From: Planomicrobium sp. Y74
Lineage (GTDB): Bacteria > Bacillota > Bacilli > Bacillales_A > Planococcaceae
Length of the DNA stretch: 64,000 nucleotides
Reading direction: 5' to 3'
Assembly (NCBI RefSeq): GCF_003668635.1
Contig: NZ_RCWH01000001.1
Location: 186,001 to 250,000, forward strand
In this document: in pieces, positions 1 to 9,026 of the stretch
Layout of the letters: every line of letters begins with the position of its first letter
Position numbering within the stretch: position 1 is the first letter of the stretch
Position numbers and translations under genes: made by a program
Notes under the pieces: generated by a model
The model's database searches: none
Told to the model about the DNA's origin: nothing
What the model saw: the letters and a program-made list of their open reading frames with translations, nothing else

Positions 1-596
1 AAGTCGATCTCGTGCTGGCCAGGTGCAACTTCGTGGTGGGAAGCTTCAATTTCAAAGCCCATTTCCTCAAGCTCCAAAACGATGTCCCGACGGCAGTTTT
101 CACCAAGGTCCATAGGAGCAAGGTCAAAGTACCCGCCGTGGTCATTCAATTCAAGGGAAGGCTCTCCTCTTTCATCAAGTTTGAACAGGAAAAATTCCGG
201 CTCCGGCCCAAGATTGAAATGAGTGAATCCAAGTTCTTCCATCTCTTTTAAGATACGTTTAAGATTAGTTCGTGGATCTCCTGCAAATGGAGTTCCGTCA
301 GCATTATAAATATCACAGATCAGACGCGCTACTTTTCCTTTACCTGTAATCCACGGGAATACCACCCATGTATCAAGATCCGGGAAGAGATACATATCCG
401 ATTCTTCGATTCGTACAAATCCGTCAATTGAAGATCCGTCGAACATCATTTTATTGTCCAGCGCTTTTTCAAGCTGGGAAGTTGGAATTTCTACGTTTTT
501 AATAACTCCTAGAATATCGGTGAATTGAAGGCGGATAAAGTTTACATCCTCTTCTTTTACTAACCTTTGAATGTCTTCTTTTGAATACTTGCCCAT
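1..596 (-). CDS. glnA: glutamine synthetase, N-terminal part (cut by window edge)
   Basis: Makes glutamine from glutamate, ammonia and ATP; the central step of nitrogen assimilation in the cytoplasm. The visible 198 residues begin [17 protein letters not shown] and carry the beta-grasp N-terminal domain with [10 protein letters not shown] (about residues 51-60), then EPEFFLF (132-138) and the start of the catalytic barrel with [10 protein letters not shown] at the window edge, where the metal-binding glutamates sit. The C-terminal half lies outside. The ATG has GGAGAG upstream. It follows glnR by 39 bases, so the two form the usual glnRA operon. The family is certain; completeness of the gene cannot be judged. 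Confidence 0.97.
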   Translation of the reverse strand, partial: MGKYSKEDIQRLVKEEDVNFIRLQFTDILGVIKNVEIPTSQLEKALDNKMMFDGSSIDGFVRIEESDMYLFPDLDTWVVFPWITGKGKVARLICDIYNADGTPFAGDPRTNLKRILKEMEELGFTHFNLGPEPEFFLFKLDERGEPSLELNDHGGYFDLAPMDLGENCRRDIVLELEEMGFEIEASHHEVAPGQHEID

Positions 597-635
597 GCTC
601 TTTTCACTCTCCTATAAGTTTTATAAAACCCAATC

Positions 636-1019
636 CTAATGATAGAACCGGGATAGATCACCTTGTCTGAGTCCATGTCTGTCATGCAGTTTCCCAGTCA
701 TCATTTCTTCACGGAAAATTCTCCGCAGTTCATCATCACTGAGATTTTTCGGTTCAGCCATAACGTTCTTTGGCTGATTTTTCAGTTCAAACATTTTCTT
801 GATGCCTGCAATGTTTAGCCCTTGATCCAGGAAGTCTTTAATTTCGAAGAGGACGTCGACATCATTCAGCGAAAACATGCGCTTATTGCCATCTGTCCGG
901 GCTGGGCTGATCAATCCGTGTTCTTCGTAGTAGCGGATTTGACGAGCGGTTAAATCTGTCAGCTGCATTACTATGCTGATCGGCAAAATCGGCATAGTAC
1001 GTCGGACGCGATTCGTCAT
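636..1019 (-). CDS. glnR: MerR-family nitrogen repressor GlnR
   Basis: Repressor of glutamine synthetase and other nitrogen genes when nitrogen is plentiful; in Bacillus, feedback-inhibited GlnA activates it. The 127-residue protein has the MerR winged helix at about residues 8-75 (ARQIRYYEEHGL, GNKRMFS) and ends LRQGDLSRFYH, resembling the short autoinhibitory tail of Bacillus GlnR. An in-frame GTG nine bases further upstream (1028) is possible, but the ATG at 1019 is correctly spaced from AAAGGGTG, so I chose it. Located between ynbB and glnA and preceded by its own operator and promoter. Confidence 0.96.
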   Translation of the reverse strand: MTNRVRRTMPILPISIVMQLTDLTARQIRYYEEHGLISPARTDGNKRMFSLNDVDVLFEIKDFLDQGLNIAGIKKMFELKNQPKNVMAEPKNLSDDELRRIFREEMMTGKLHDRHGLRQGDLSRFYH

Positions 1020-1052
1020 ATTGTTCACCCTTTAACTAGTATTTCATTTATA

Positions 1053-1103
1053 AGTATAATACATGTGAGGTTACCTGTCAACATTATGTAATAAAACCTT
1101 ACA
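1053..1103 (-). promoter_or_regulatory. glnRA promoter with two GlnR/TnrA operator sites
   Basis: On the minus strand TTGACA (1076-1081) is followed after 17 bases by TATACT (1053-1058), a near-ideal sigma-A promoter. A perfect GlnR/TnrA box, TGTAA-N7-TTACA, lies at 1087-1103 just upstream. A second dyad at 1064-1080 (TGTGA-N7-TGTCA, one mismatch to TGTNA-N7-TNACA) overlaps the -35 hexamer. The arrangement matches the two-site autoregulated glnRA control region of Bacillus. The upstream box is only 13 bases from the ynbB stop codon. Confidence 0.88.
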
Positions 1104-1115
1104 TAAGTATTCCGC

Positions 1116-2348
1116 TTAGAGTAATTGTTTCTTTTTTAAGTATTCAACTGCATTTACAACGGCAATCTTAACATGCTCATATGTTAAGCCCCCTTGGATA
1201 AATGCTGTATATGGAGGGCGGATAGGACCGTCAGCTGTTAATTCTATACTGGATCCCTGGACAAAAGTGCCGGCTGCCATAATCACATCATCTTCATAGC
1301 CTGGCATATAAGCGGCTTCCGGAAGGAACTGTGCGTTTACAGGTGAGTTTGCCTGGATTGTCCGGCAAAATGCAATCATTTGATCGGCCGTATCAAAAGA
1401 AACGGACTGAATCAGATCTGTTCGTTTGTCAGCATAATGCGGAGATGTTATCATCCCCGATTCTTCAAGGAGTGCCGCTGTAAAAATGGCTCCTTTCAAC
1501 GCTTGAGAAACGATATGCGGGGCCATGAAAAATCCCTGATACATATCCGGCAAGGTATTAAGCGATGCTCCTGCCTCTCCACCTATACCCGGAGAAGTCA
1601 TTCGGTAAGCGCATTTTTCCACTAAATCCTTGCGCCCGGCTATATAACCCCCGATTTTCGCCAATCCGCCTCCTGGATTTTTAATAAGGGAACCCGCAAT
1701 CAAATCCGCTCCAGCTTCGACAGGTTCCCGGTCCTCCACAAATTCTCCGTAGCAGTTATCCACGAAAATGATTACTTCATCTTTAATTTTTCGGACCTTT
1801 TCTATCATTTCTTCAATTTCATCTACCGTAAATGAAGGCCGTGTATCGTATCCTCTCGACCGCTGAATGGCAACTACTTTCGTCTTGTCGGTAATCGCTT
1901 TTCCGATGTTTTCCCAGTCAGGCTTATTATTATCGGCGAGATCGATGTGGCGATAGCTGATTCCGAAGTCACGTAGCGACCCCGTATCCTTTTCTCCACC
2001 GCTGACGATGGAATCCAGCGTATCGTAAGGTTTGCCTGTTATATAGAGAAGTTCATCCCCTGGCCGAAGTATTCCGAAAAGCGAAATGGTAATGGCATGG
2101 GTCCCGGATATAATTTGCGCGCGGACGAGTGCAGCTTCCGCTTTAAATACATCTGCATAAACTCTCTCCAGTGTGTCTCTTCCCTCATCATCATAGCCGT
2201 AGCCGGTTGAAGGATTGAAATGGTGGTCACTTACTTTCTGGCTGTGGAATGCGGACAGCACTTTCTGCTGATTGAGCAGAGCGTTGTCATCCGCCTGCTT
2301 TAACTGATGCTTTATCTTACTTTCAATTTGGTTTATGTAATTTAACAT
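1116..2348 (-). CDS. ynbB: PLP-dependent YnbB-family protein (methionine gamma-lyase/aluminium-resistance family)
   Basis: A 410-residue fold-type I pyridoxal-phosphate enzyme of the YnbB family (PF06838). Family members are annotated as methionine gamma-lyase-like or aluminium-resistance proteins, but the real substrate is not settled. Visible features are the cofactor-site VDNCYGE (about 196-202) and the Schiff-base lysine in GSLIKNPGGG (K223). ATG has GGAGA nine bases upstream. It precedes glnR as in Bacillus, with no terminator between them, so readthrough into glnRA is possible. The hflX gene that normally precedes it is missing here. Function beyond a PLP lyase-like enzyme is uncertain. 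Confidence 0.85.
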   Translation of the reverse strand: MLNYINQIESKIKHQLKQADDNALLNQQKVLSAFHSQKVSDHHFNPSTGYGYDDEGRDTLERVYADVFKAEAALVRAQIISGTHAITISLFGILRPGDELLYITGKPYDTLDSIVSGGEKDTGSLRDFGISYRHIDLADNNKPDWENIGKAITDKTKVVAIQRSRGYDTRPSFTVDEIEEMIEKVRKIKDEVIIFVDNCYGEFVEDREPVEAGADLIAGSLIKNPGGGLAKIGGYIAGRKDLVEKCAYRMTSPGIGGEAGASLNTLPDMYQGFFMAPHIVSQALKGAIFTAALLEESGMITSPHYADKRTDLIQSVSFDTADQMIAFCRTIQANSPVNAQFLPEAAYMPGYEDDVIMAAGTFVQGSSIELTADGPIRPPYTAFIQGGLTYEHVKIAVVNAVEYLKKKQLL

Positions 2349-2386
2349 AATGGTCTCCGTTCTTTAACTTATTCCTTATATAAACT

Positions 2387-2416
2387 ATTATGGCCATTAG
2401 CTTGAAATTGCGTCAA
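2387..2416 (-). promoter_or_regulatory. candidate ynbB promoter
   Basis: Minus-strand TTGACG (2411-2416), 18-base spacer, CATAAT (2387-2392). It overlaps the divergent plus-strand promoter of the neighbouring membrane protein gene, so the two polymerases would compete for the same 45 bases. Confidence 0.5.
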
Positions 2417-2429
2417 ATTCTGCTACAAT
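2402..2429 (+). promoter_or_regulatory. candidate promoter of the TRIC-like gene
   Basis: TTGAAA (2402-2407), 16-base spacer, TACAAT (2424-2429) with a TG two bases before it (extended -10). The start codon lies 34 bases downstream with AGCGGGAGGG as ribosome site. Confidence 0.6.
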
Positions 2430-2462
2430 TCATAGAGTTGGACAAAGCGGGAGGGAAATGGA

Positions 2463-3068
2463 ATGGCTTGGGAAGTATTAAGTGCGATCGGTACCATCGC
2501 TTTCGCTATATCCGGTGCAATTATAGCAATGGAAGAGGAATATGATATATTTGGTGTCTATCTTCTTGGCGTTGTCACAGCATTTGGCGGCGGTGCAGTC
2601 CGCAACCTTTTGATCGGCGTCCCTGTTTCCGCCTTATGGGAGCAGGAAATGATGTTCCAGCTGGCATTAGTATCGATAACGCTGGTATTCCTATTCCCTC
2701 ACCGTCTGCTCGGGCAATGGAACAGATGGGGCCATTTTTTTGACGCTATCGGCTTATCAGCTTTTGCAGTGCAGGGAGCCCTATACGCTGTGGAACTGAA
2801 TTTGCCAGTCTATGCCGTCGTGGTGGCAGCAGTGCTGACAGGATCCGGCGGAGGAATTATCCGTGACATGCTGGCTGGCAGAAAGCCTTTGGTTCTGAAA
2901 GCGGAAATATATGCAGTATGGGCTGCGATGGCTGGCTTATTGATCAGCGTCGATCTGGTCAGAAATGACATTTTCCTATATATCCTATTCGGCGCCATTA
3001 CAGCGCTGCGTATTTTATCTTATACTTACAAATGGCGCCTGCCGTCACGAAAAATTACAGTCTCATAA
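2463..3068 (+). CDS. UPF0126/TRIC-type membrane protein (YvgT-like)
   Basis: The only plus-strand gene. A 201-residue integral membrane protein with about seven hydrophobic helices and two internal repeats, each ending in the conserved glycine-rich turn: FGGGAVRNLLIG (about 41-52) and GSGGGIIRDMLAG (about 122-134). These are hallmarks of the UPF0126 family, whose prokaryotic members are structurally related to trimeric intracellular cation (TRIC) channels; ion transport is therefore likely but the ion is unknown. It sits with a rhodanese gene where hflX is found in Bacillus. It has its own promoter and shares a bidirectional terminator with the convergent rhodanese gene. Confidence 0.85.
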   Translation: MAWEVLSAIGTIAFAISGAIIAMEEEYDIFGVYLLGVVTAFGGGAVRNLLIGVPVSALWEQEMMFQLALVSITLVFLFPHRLLGQWNRWGHFFDAIGLSAFAVQGALYAVELNLPVYAVVVAAVLTGSGGGIIRDMLAGRKPLVLKAEIYAVWAAMAGLLISVDLVRNDIFLYILFGAITALRILSYTYKWRLPSRKITVS

Positions 3069-3106
3069 AAAATGCCGCCCAGAAATTAATCCGGGCGGTA
3101 TTTTTT
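3068..3106. terminator. bidirectional terminator between convergent genes
   Basis: A GCCGCCC/GGGCGGT stem (3074-3080 with 3093-3099) is flanked by A-rich sequence on the left and TTTTTT on the right. It can stop both the plus-strand TRIC-like transcript and the minus-strand rhodanese transcript. Confidence 0.88.
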
Positions 3107-3120
3107 AATAAATAACATTT

Positions 3121-3420
3121 TTAAGCGAGTGTTTCACCATTCCAGCTCAGCATGCCGCCTTCAACATTGGTGGCATCGATTCCCTGTTCGTTCAGGTAGT
3201 CACTCGCTCTGCCGCTCCGGGCTCCAGAACGGCACACCATATAATAAGGCTGGCCACTATCCAATTCGCCGGCTCTATACTCTATTTCTCCCAGCGGAAT
3301 ATGCTTTGCCCCGGGTATCATGCCCGCAGCCACTTCATCTGCTTCTCGTACATCTATAATGTTCAATTGTTCACCAGACTCGATTCGTTGCTGCAATTCA
3401 TCAGTCGTAATCGTTTTCAA
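3121..3420 (-). CDS. single-domain rhodanese-like sulfurtransferase
   Basis: A 99-residue stand-alone rhodanese domain. It has the N-terminal IIDVREADE motif, GMIPGAKHIP, and the active-site loop MVCRSGARSG with C63 as the presumed persulfide-carrying cysteine. Such proteins move sulfane sulfur between partners in the cytoplasm; the partner here is unknown. The start is TTG at 3418-3420, eight bases from GGGAGGTG. It is monocistronic, with its own promoter and terminator. It could also act in thiosulfate or redox metabolism; nothing nearby decides this. Confidence 0.85.
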   Translation of the reverse strand: MKTITTDELQQRIESGEQLNIIDVREADEVAAGMIPGAKHIPLGEIEYRAGELDSGQPYYMVCRSGARSGRASDYLNEQGIDATNVEGGMLSWNGETLA

Positions 3421-3455
3421 ATTTTACACCTCCCGATCAATTGTTTCCAAGTAAA

Positions 3456-3484
3456 ATCCTATAGTTTATATTTCCGGCTGTCAA
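3456..3484 (-). promoter_or_regulatory. candidate rhodanese promoter
   Basis: Minus-strand TTGACA (3479-3484), 17-base spacer, TAGGAT (3456-3461). The -35 is a perfect match and the -10 is moderate. It lies just behind the hfq-operon terminator. Confidence 0.6.
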
Positions 3485-3485
3485 T

Positions 3486-3514
3486 TAAAAAAACCGGCCA
3501 CCTTGGTGGCCGGT
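3486..3514 (-). terminator. terminator of the mutS-to-hfq unit
   Basis: A perfect 10-base-pair stem ACCGGCCACC/GGTGGCCGGT with a two-base loop, followed on the minus strand by a T7 run. It lies 226 bases behind the hfq stop; the gap is filled by repeat family A. Confidence 0.92.
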
Positions 3515-3515
3515 A

Positions 3516-3612
3516 CCTCGGGTCATAAGCCAGTATAGCTATGCGGCAAAGTGCGCCGCTCCGCTATCCCGTCTTATGCCTTTCGGAGCTGAACGGGCAC
3601 TGTCGCTTTTCT
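3516..3612 (+). repeat. family A interspersed repeat, left-truncated unit
   Basis: Begins CCTCGGGTCATAAG and ends CTTATGCCTTTCGGAGC...GTCGCTTTTCT. The two ends are inverted repeats of each other, as in complete units at 26.6 and 56.8 kb; the outer left end (TGTCCAGACTCCAG) is missing. It lies in the untranslated region behind hfq. Confidence 0.75.
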
Positions 3613-3613
3613 C

Positions 3614-3735
3614 TGTCCAGACTCCAGCGGCCCAGCCCCTCGAGTCGCTTCGGTCTTGCCAGCAATGGCAAAGTACGCCATTACTTTCAAGCCCTCCAGC
3701 GCTTGTCGGGGCTTAACGGGCGCTTCCGCTTTTCT
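3614..3735 (+). repeat. family A interspersed repeat, complete unit
   Basis: Starts TGTCCAGACTCCAGCGGCCC, has a variable centre with a TGGCAAAGTACGCCA inner dyad, and ends GGCGCTTCCGCTTTTCTT. The terminal parts can pair to form a long hairpin. It abuts the preceding truncated unit in the same orientation and ends five bases from the hfq stop codon. Confidence 0.8.
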
Positions 3736-3739
3736 TTAC

Positions 3740-3964
3740 TTACTCCTGATGTTCAATCGATACCGCTTTAGCGGGTGAAAACGTGGAGATTGCATGTTTG
3801 TAAATAAGTTGCTGTTTGCCATCTGTTTCGACCAGCACCGTAAAATTATCATAAGATTTAATGGTTCCCTTCAACTGGAAGCCATTTAGTAAGAAGACCG
3901 TAACAAAAATATTATTTTTACGAAGCTGATTCAAGTACACATCCTGAATATTTACTGGTTTCAT
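3740..3964 (-). CDS. hfq: RNA chaperone Hfq
   Basis: A 74-residue Sm-fold protein that forms a hexameric ring and binds A- or U-rich RNA. Visible are the Sm1 segment ([23 protein letters not shown], about 11-33) and the Sm2 motif YKHAIST (55-61). The start is the ATG at 3964, spaced from AGGGGG; an upstream in-frame ATG gives a longer form without a ribosome site. It lies 10 bases behind miaA, as in most bacteria. Its mRNA tail contains two family A repeats before the terminator. Confidence 0.96.
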   Translation of the reverse strand: MKPVNIQDVYLNQLRKNNIFVTVFLLNGFQLKGTIKSYDNFTVLVETDGKQQLIYKHAISTFSPAKAVSIEHQE

Positions 3965-3974
3965 GAAAATCCCC

Positions 3975-4931
3975 CTATTTCCCCTGATCTGGTTTTTGTT
4001 CACCCATTAATTCAATTCGACGTCCTCGCTCGTTTTCCTGCATAATGAGCCGAACTTTTTCAATGTTATCCTTTATATTTACCCGGCCGTCAATCCAGTA
4101 AACCGGCAATTTATTGCGGAAATAGGTTAATTGGCGTTTTGCATAGTTGCGTGAGTGTTTTTTCAGCAGCTCCACTGCGCGCCCAAGCTCTACCTTTCCG
4201 TCCAAATAACCATAAAATTCCTTATAGCCGATAGCCTGGATTGACTGGACATTCCTGATGCCCCGGCGGTGCAGTGCTTCCACTTCCTTCACCAGGCCTT
4301 CAGCCATCATAGAATCGACTCTCTTATCGATTCGTTCATATAACAGATTTCGCGGCAGATCAATGCCCACAATCAATTCGTTATACATCGGCTTCAGCGC
4401 CAGGCTCCTGTCTACCTTTTCTTCGCTGCCCAGCATTATTTCAAGAGCGCGGATCACTCTCCGTGTATTGTTCGGGTGAATATCGGTATCCGGATCCAAG
4501 GCTGTCAGTTTTTTATGCATATGCTCTGGCCCAAACTGTTCCAGTTCCTCGTAGAGATTGTTCCGTAACTCTTCATCAACCTGCGATTCGGAAAATCTGT
4601 AATCGAATAAAACTGCCTGAATATATAATCCTGTGCCGCCGACGATGATCGGCAGCTTGCCGGATCTGGAGATTTCCGCTATTTTACTGCGGACCAGTTG
4701 TTGATATTCTGCTACAGAGAAAGGCTCTTCAGGATCTTTTATGTCGAGCAGGTGGTGGTGGACGCCTCTCATCTCTTCCGGTTTCACTTTAGCGGTGCCT
4801 ATCGACATTTCCCGGTATATCTGCATTGAATCACCGTTGATGATTTCCCCGTCAAAAGCTTTAGCGAGCTCGATGCCGAGGGCGGTTTTGCCGGATGCTG
4901 TCGGACCGACGATTGCCATTACTTCAATCAT
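3975..4931 (-). CDS. miaA: tRNA dimethylallyltransferase MiaA
   Basis: Adds a dimethylallyl group to N6 of A37 in tRNAs that read UNN codons; MiaB, also in this window, then methylthiolates the same base. The 318-residue protein has the P-loop GPTASGKT (9-16), the DSMQIYR motif (34-40), and the conserved [11 protein letters not shown] and RQLTYFRN segments. The start at 4931 (ATGATTGA) overlaps the stop of the upstream hydrolase by eight bases, implying translational coupling. A longer reading frame exists but lacks family homology at its start. Confidence 0.95.
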   Translation of the reverse strand: MIEVMAIVGPTASGKTALGIELAKAFDGEIINGDSMQIYREMSIGTAKVKPEEMRGVHHHLLDIKDPEEPFSVAEYQQLVRSKIAEISRSGKLPIIVGGTGLYIQAVLFDYRFSESQVDEELRNNLYEELEQFGPEHMHKKLTALDPDTDIHPNNTRRVIRALEIMLGSEEKVDRSLALKPMYNELIVGIDLPRNLLYERIDKRVDSMMAEGLVKEVEALHRRGIRNVQSIQAIGYKEFYGYLDGKVELGRAVELLKKHSRNYAKRQLTYFRNKLPVYWIDGRVNIKDNIEKVRLIMQENERGRRIELMGEQKPDQGK

Positions 4932-5844
4932 GGACAGCCATCCATTCTGCCATAATATTAAAATAGCGTTTTTTATCGACTTCATGGAGAAGTTCATGGC
5001 GTGCTTCTTCCCCTAAAAAGACCTGCACTTCCTGAATACCTGCTTTTTTATATTGTTCAGCAGCAGCAAATAGGTCTTTGCCGTTATGTCCGACAGGATC
5101 TTTTGACCCGCTTATCAGCAGAATCGGCAAATCATGACGGATTTTAGCGATTTCCTCTTTTTTATTGATAAGGATCATACCTTTAAACAGATCAGCAAAA
5201 AATTGATTGGTGGAAACGAAGCCGCTCATCGGATCGGCCTCGTATTTCGCAACTTCCCCAGCATCCCGGCTTAGCCAGGCAAAAGCCGAGCCTTCGTCTT
5301 TAAAATCTTTTATGAACGGGCCGAACACCAGTGAACCGATTGCTTTGCTTTTTGAATCCTTCCCGTTCAGTTTTCCATTAACAGACGCAAGCAGAATCCC
5401 AAGATTTCCTGCTGTGCCCGGATTTCCTCCAGTGCCGGAGAACACAGCGCGGGCAACTTTACTGCTGTGAAGCTGAATAAAGCGGCGGCCCACAAAAGAA
5501 CCCATACTGTGACCGAACAGCACAAGAGGAAGTTCACCGATTTGCTGCTGCACTTCTGCAATCACTTCGCTGACATCATCGACCACGCGATTGAATCCAT
5601 CCTGTTCTGCAAAAAAACCTTCCACGCCATTCCTCTTTGCTGTACGCCCGTGCCCTCTTTGGTCATGGCCCGAAACAGTAAAACCGCAGTCGGTTAAAAA
5701 TCGGATAAATTCCTCATAACGCGCAATATGTTCTGCCATCCCGTGAATAATATGGATGTGTGCTGCAGAAATTTCAGGTTCATAAATTTCATAATAGATT
5801 TCGTGTTTATCCGAAGCTCTTATAAAGTTTTTCGTAATTTTCAC
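4924..5844 (-). CDS. alpha/beta hydrolase, monoacylglycerol-lipase/lysophospholipase-like
   Basis: A 306-residue serine hydrolase of the Hydrolase_4 type. The oxyanion region is HIIHGMAEH (31-39), the nucleophile elbow is GHSMGS (S113), the acid is D249 in ISGSKDPVG, and the histidine is H283 in ARHELLHE, so the triad is complete. Close relatives cleave monoacylglycerols or lysophospholipids. No signal peptide. Start is GTG at 5844, overlapping the glpD stop as GTGA; its 3' end overlaps miaA. Position directly behind glpKD suggests release of glycerol or glycerophosphate from lipids, an inference. The exact substrate is not visible. Confidence 0.85.
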   Translation of the reverse strand: MKITKNFIRASDKHEIYYEIYEPEISAAHIHIIHGMAEHIARYEEFIRFLTDCGFTVSGHDQRGHGRTAKRNGVEGFFAEQDGFNRVVDDVSEVIAEVQQQIGELPLVLFGHSMGSFVGRRFIQLHSSKVARAVFSGTGGNPGTAGNLGILLASVNGKLNGKDSKSKAIGSLVFGPFIKDFKDEGSAFAWLSRDAGEVAKYEADPMSGFVSTNQFFADLFKGMILINKKEEIAKIRHDLPILLISGSKDPVGHNGKDLFAAAEQYKKAGIQEVQVFLGEEARHELLHEVDKKRYFNIMAEWMAVHD

Positions 5845-7505
5845 TGCGGCATTCCCCTCCCAAAGCGGGTAGCTTTTTCGATTTCCTTGAGCAAGTCCAT
5901 TCTGTACTGCTCTTTTTGCTCATCACTATAGTTTAAATGTTTGGCCATAAAATTCAAAACCTGTTCCTTGTAGCGCATTACATCTGCTATATGGAAGTAA
6001 AGATCGCCTGTGCGCCTTATGAAAAAATCACTTGGCGTTACGGCCATTTCATCTTCTATGGCATATGCTACAATTGCTGCAAGTACATCAGGCAAACCGT
6101 CAGAATGCGGTTCTGAAGACCGTTTCCAATATTGTTCGAAAACTTTTCCTGCATTGGTACCATAGAATTGGGCGAACATACGCCCTTCCTCCGGAGCTAA
6201 CCCAAACTGCTCAGATTGCAGAGCCATCGAATTGACAAACCGAGGGAAGTTTTTCGACCCGCCAAAATCACCGCCTGATAAAGGCAGCTTTTTGGTGGTG
6301 GATTTACCATATTTTCTGTATCCTTCTTTTTCTAAAGATTTCGTCACCCTGTCAGTAATTGCTTCCGCCATTTTCCTGTAACCGGTCAGTTTTCCTCCGG
6401 CTATGGAAATCAGTCCATTTTCCGATTCCCACACTTCATCTTTCCGTGAAATTTCCGAAGGATCTTTTCCTTCTTCATAAACCAGCGGCCGAACTCCTGC
6501 CCATGTGGATTCCACATCCGAGTGAGTGAGACCTGATGAAGGAAACATATGGCTGATTGCTCTCAGCAGATATTCGACGTCCTCTTCAGTTGCAGCCGCT
6601 TCTGCAGGATCACCGTCATAGAATGTATCGGTAGTGCCGATATACGCTTTATCATCCCGCGGAATCGCAAAAATCATCCGGCCATCGGGCGCGTCGAAAT
6701 AAACCGGCTGGCGCAGCGGAAACGTTTTCCGGTCGACAACAATATGAACCCCTTTCGTCAGCCTGATTTGTTTATCGGCCGCCGTTGAATCGATATCCCG
6801 TATATCATCCACCCAAGGCCCTGCAGCGTTAACAACCTTTTTAGCTTCTATCGCTAATTTGTGTCCAGTGATGGCGTCGGTCGCTTCCACGCCCGAAACT
6901 TTGCCGTTGCTGTAGAGAAAATCATCTGCTTTTACATAATTGATGCAAAGAGCACCGAGTTCTGCAGCTTTTTTCAAAATTTCGAGCGTCAGCCTGGCAT
7001 CGTCTGTACGGTATTCCACATAATAGCCACCGCCCTGCAGTCCCTCATTATTCAGCAGCGGCTCTTTTGCCAAAGTTTCATCGGCAGACAGCATTTGGCG
7101 CCGCTCCCCTTTTTTAACACCGGCCAGGTAATCGTAAACCCGCAGGCCGACAGACGTGGTGAACGGCCCAAAAGTGCCGCCTTTATGGAAAGGAAGCAGC
7201 ATCCATTGCGGTTCTGTAACGTGTACAGCATTTTCGTAAACCACTTCGCGTTCCCGGCCGACATCACGCACCATCTTCACTTCGAATTGCTTAAGATAAC
7301 GGAGGCCCCCATGGATTAATTTTGTTGATCGGCTGGAAGTGCCTGATGCAAAATCATTTTTTTCGATCAAGGCTACCGATAAGCCGCGGGAAACAGCATC
7401 AAGCGCTATTCCTGCTCCCGTAATCCCCCCGCCGATGACTACCAAATCGAATTGATACGCGTTCAGTTCCTCAAGCTTTTGCTTTCTTAGTTTCGCTGAA
7501 AACAT
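5841..7505 (-). CDS. glpD: aerobic glycerol-3-phosphate dehydrogenase
   Basis: Membrane-associated flavoenzyme that oxidises glycerol-3-phosphate to dihydroxyacetone phosphate and feeds electrons to menaquinone. The 554-residue chain matches the family length. The FAD-binding Rossmann motif is VVIGGGITGAG (22-32), followed by FASGTSSRSTKLIHGGLRY, typical of GlpD, and a C-terminal helical cap domain. ATG with AAGGGGTG upstream; 12 bases behind glpK and overlapping the following hydrolase gene. No separate promoter is visible. Confidence 0.96.
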   Translation of the reverse strand: MFSAKLRKQKLEELNAYQFDLVVIGGGITGAGIALDAVSRGLSVALIEKNDFASGTSSRSTKLIHGGLRYLKQFEVKMVRDVGREREVVYENAVHVTEPQWMLLPFHKGGTFGPFTTSVGLRVYDYLAGVKKGERRQMLSADETLAKEPLLNNEGLQGGGYYVEYRTDDARLTLEILKKAAELGALCINYVKADDFLYSNGKVSGVEATDAITGHKLAIEAKKVVNAAGPWVDDIRDIDSTAADKQIRLTKGVHIVVDRKTFPLRQPVYFDAPDGRMIFAIPRDDKAYIGTTDTFYDGDPAEAAATEEDVEYLLRAISHMFPSSGLTHSDVESTWAGVRPLVYEEGKDPSEISRKDEVWESENGLISIAGGKLTGYRKMAEAITDRVTKSLEKEGYRKYGKSTTKKLPLSGGDFGGSKNFPRFVNSMALQSEQFGLAPEEGRMFAQFYGTNAGKVFEQYWKRSSEPHSDGLPDVLAAIVAYAIEDEMAVTPSDFFIRRTGDLYFHIADVMRYKEQVLNFMAKHLNYSDEQKEQYRMDLLKEIEKATRFGRGMPQ

Positions 7506-7517
7506 TCAACTCACCCC

Positions 7518-9026
<1,509 letters not shown>

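Noticed and set aside
6861..7319. Plus-strand open frame of 152 codons inside glpD
   Set aside because: Antisense shadow of a well-conserved enzyme.
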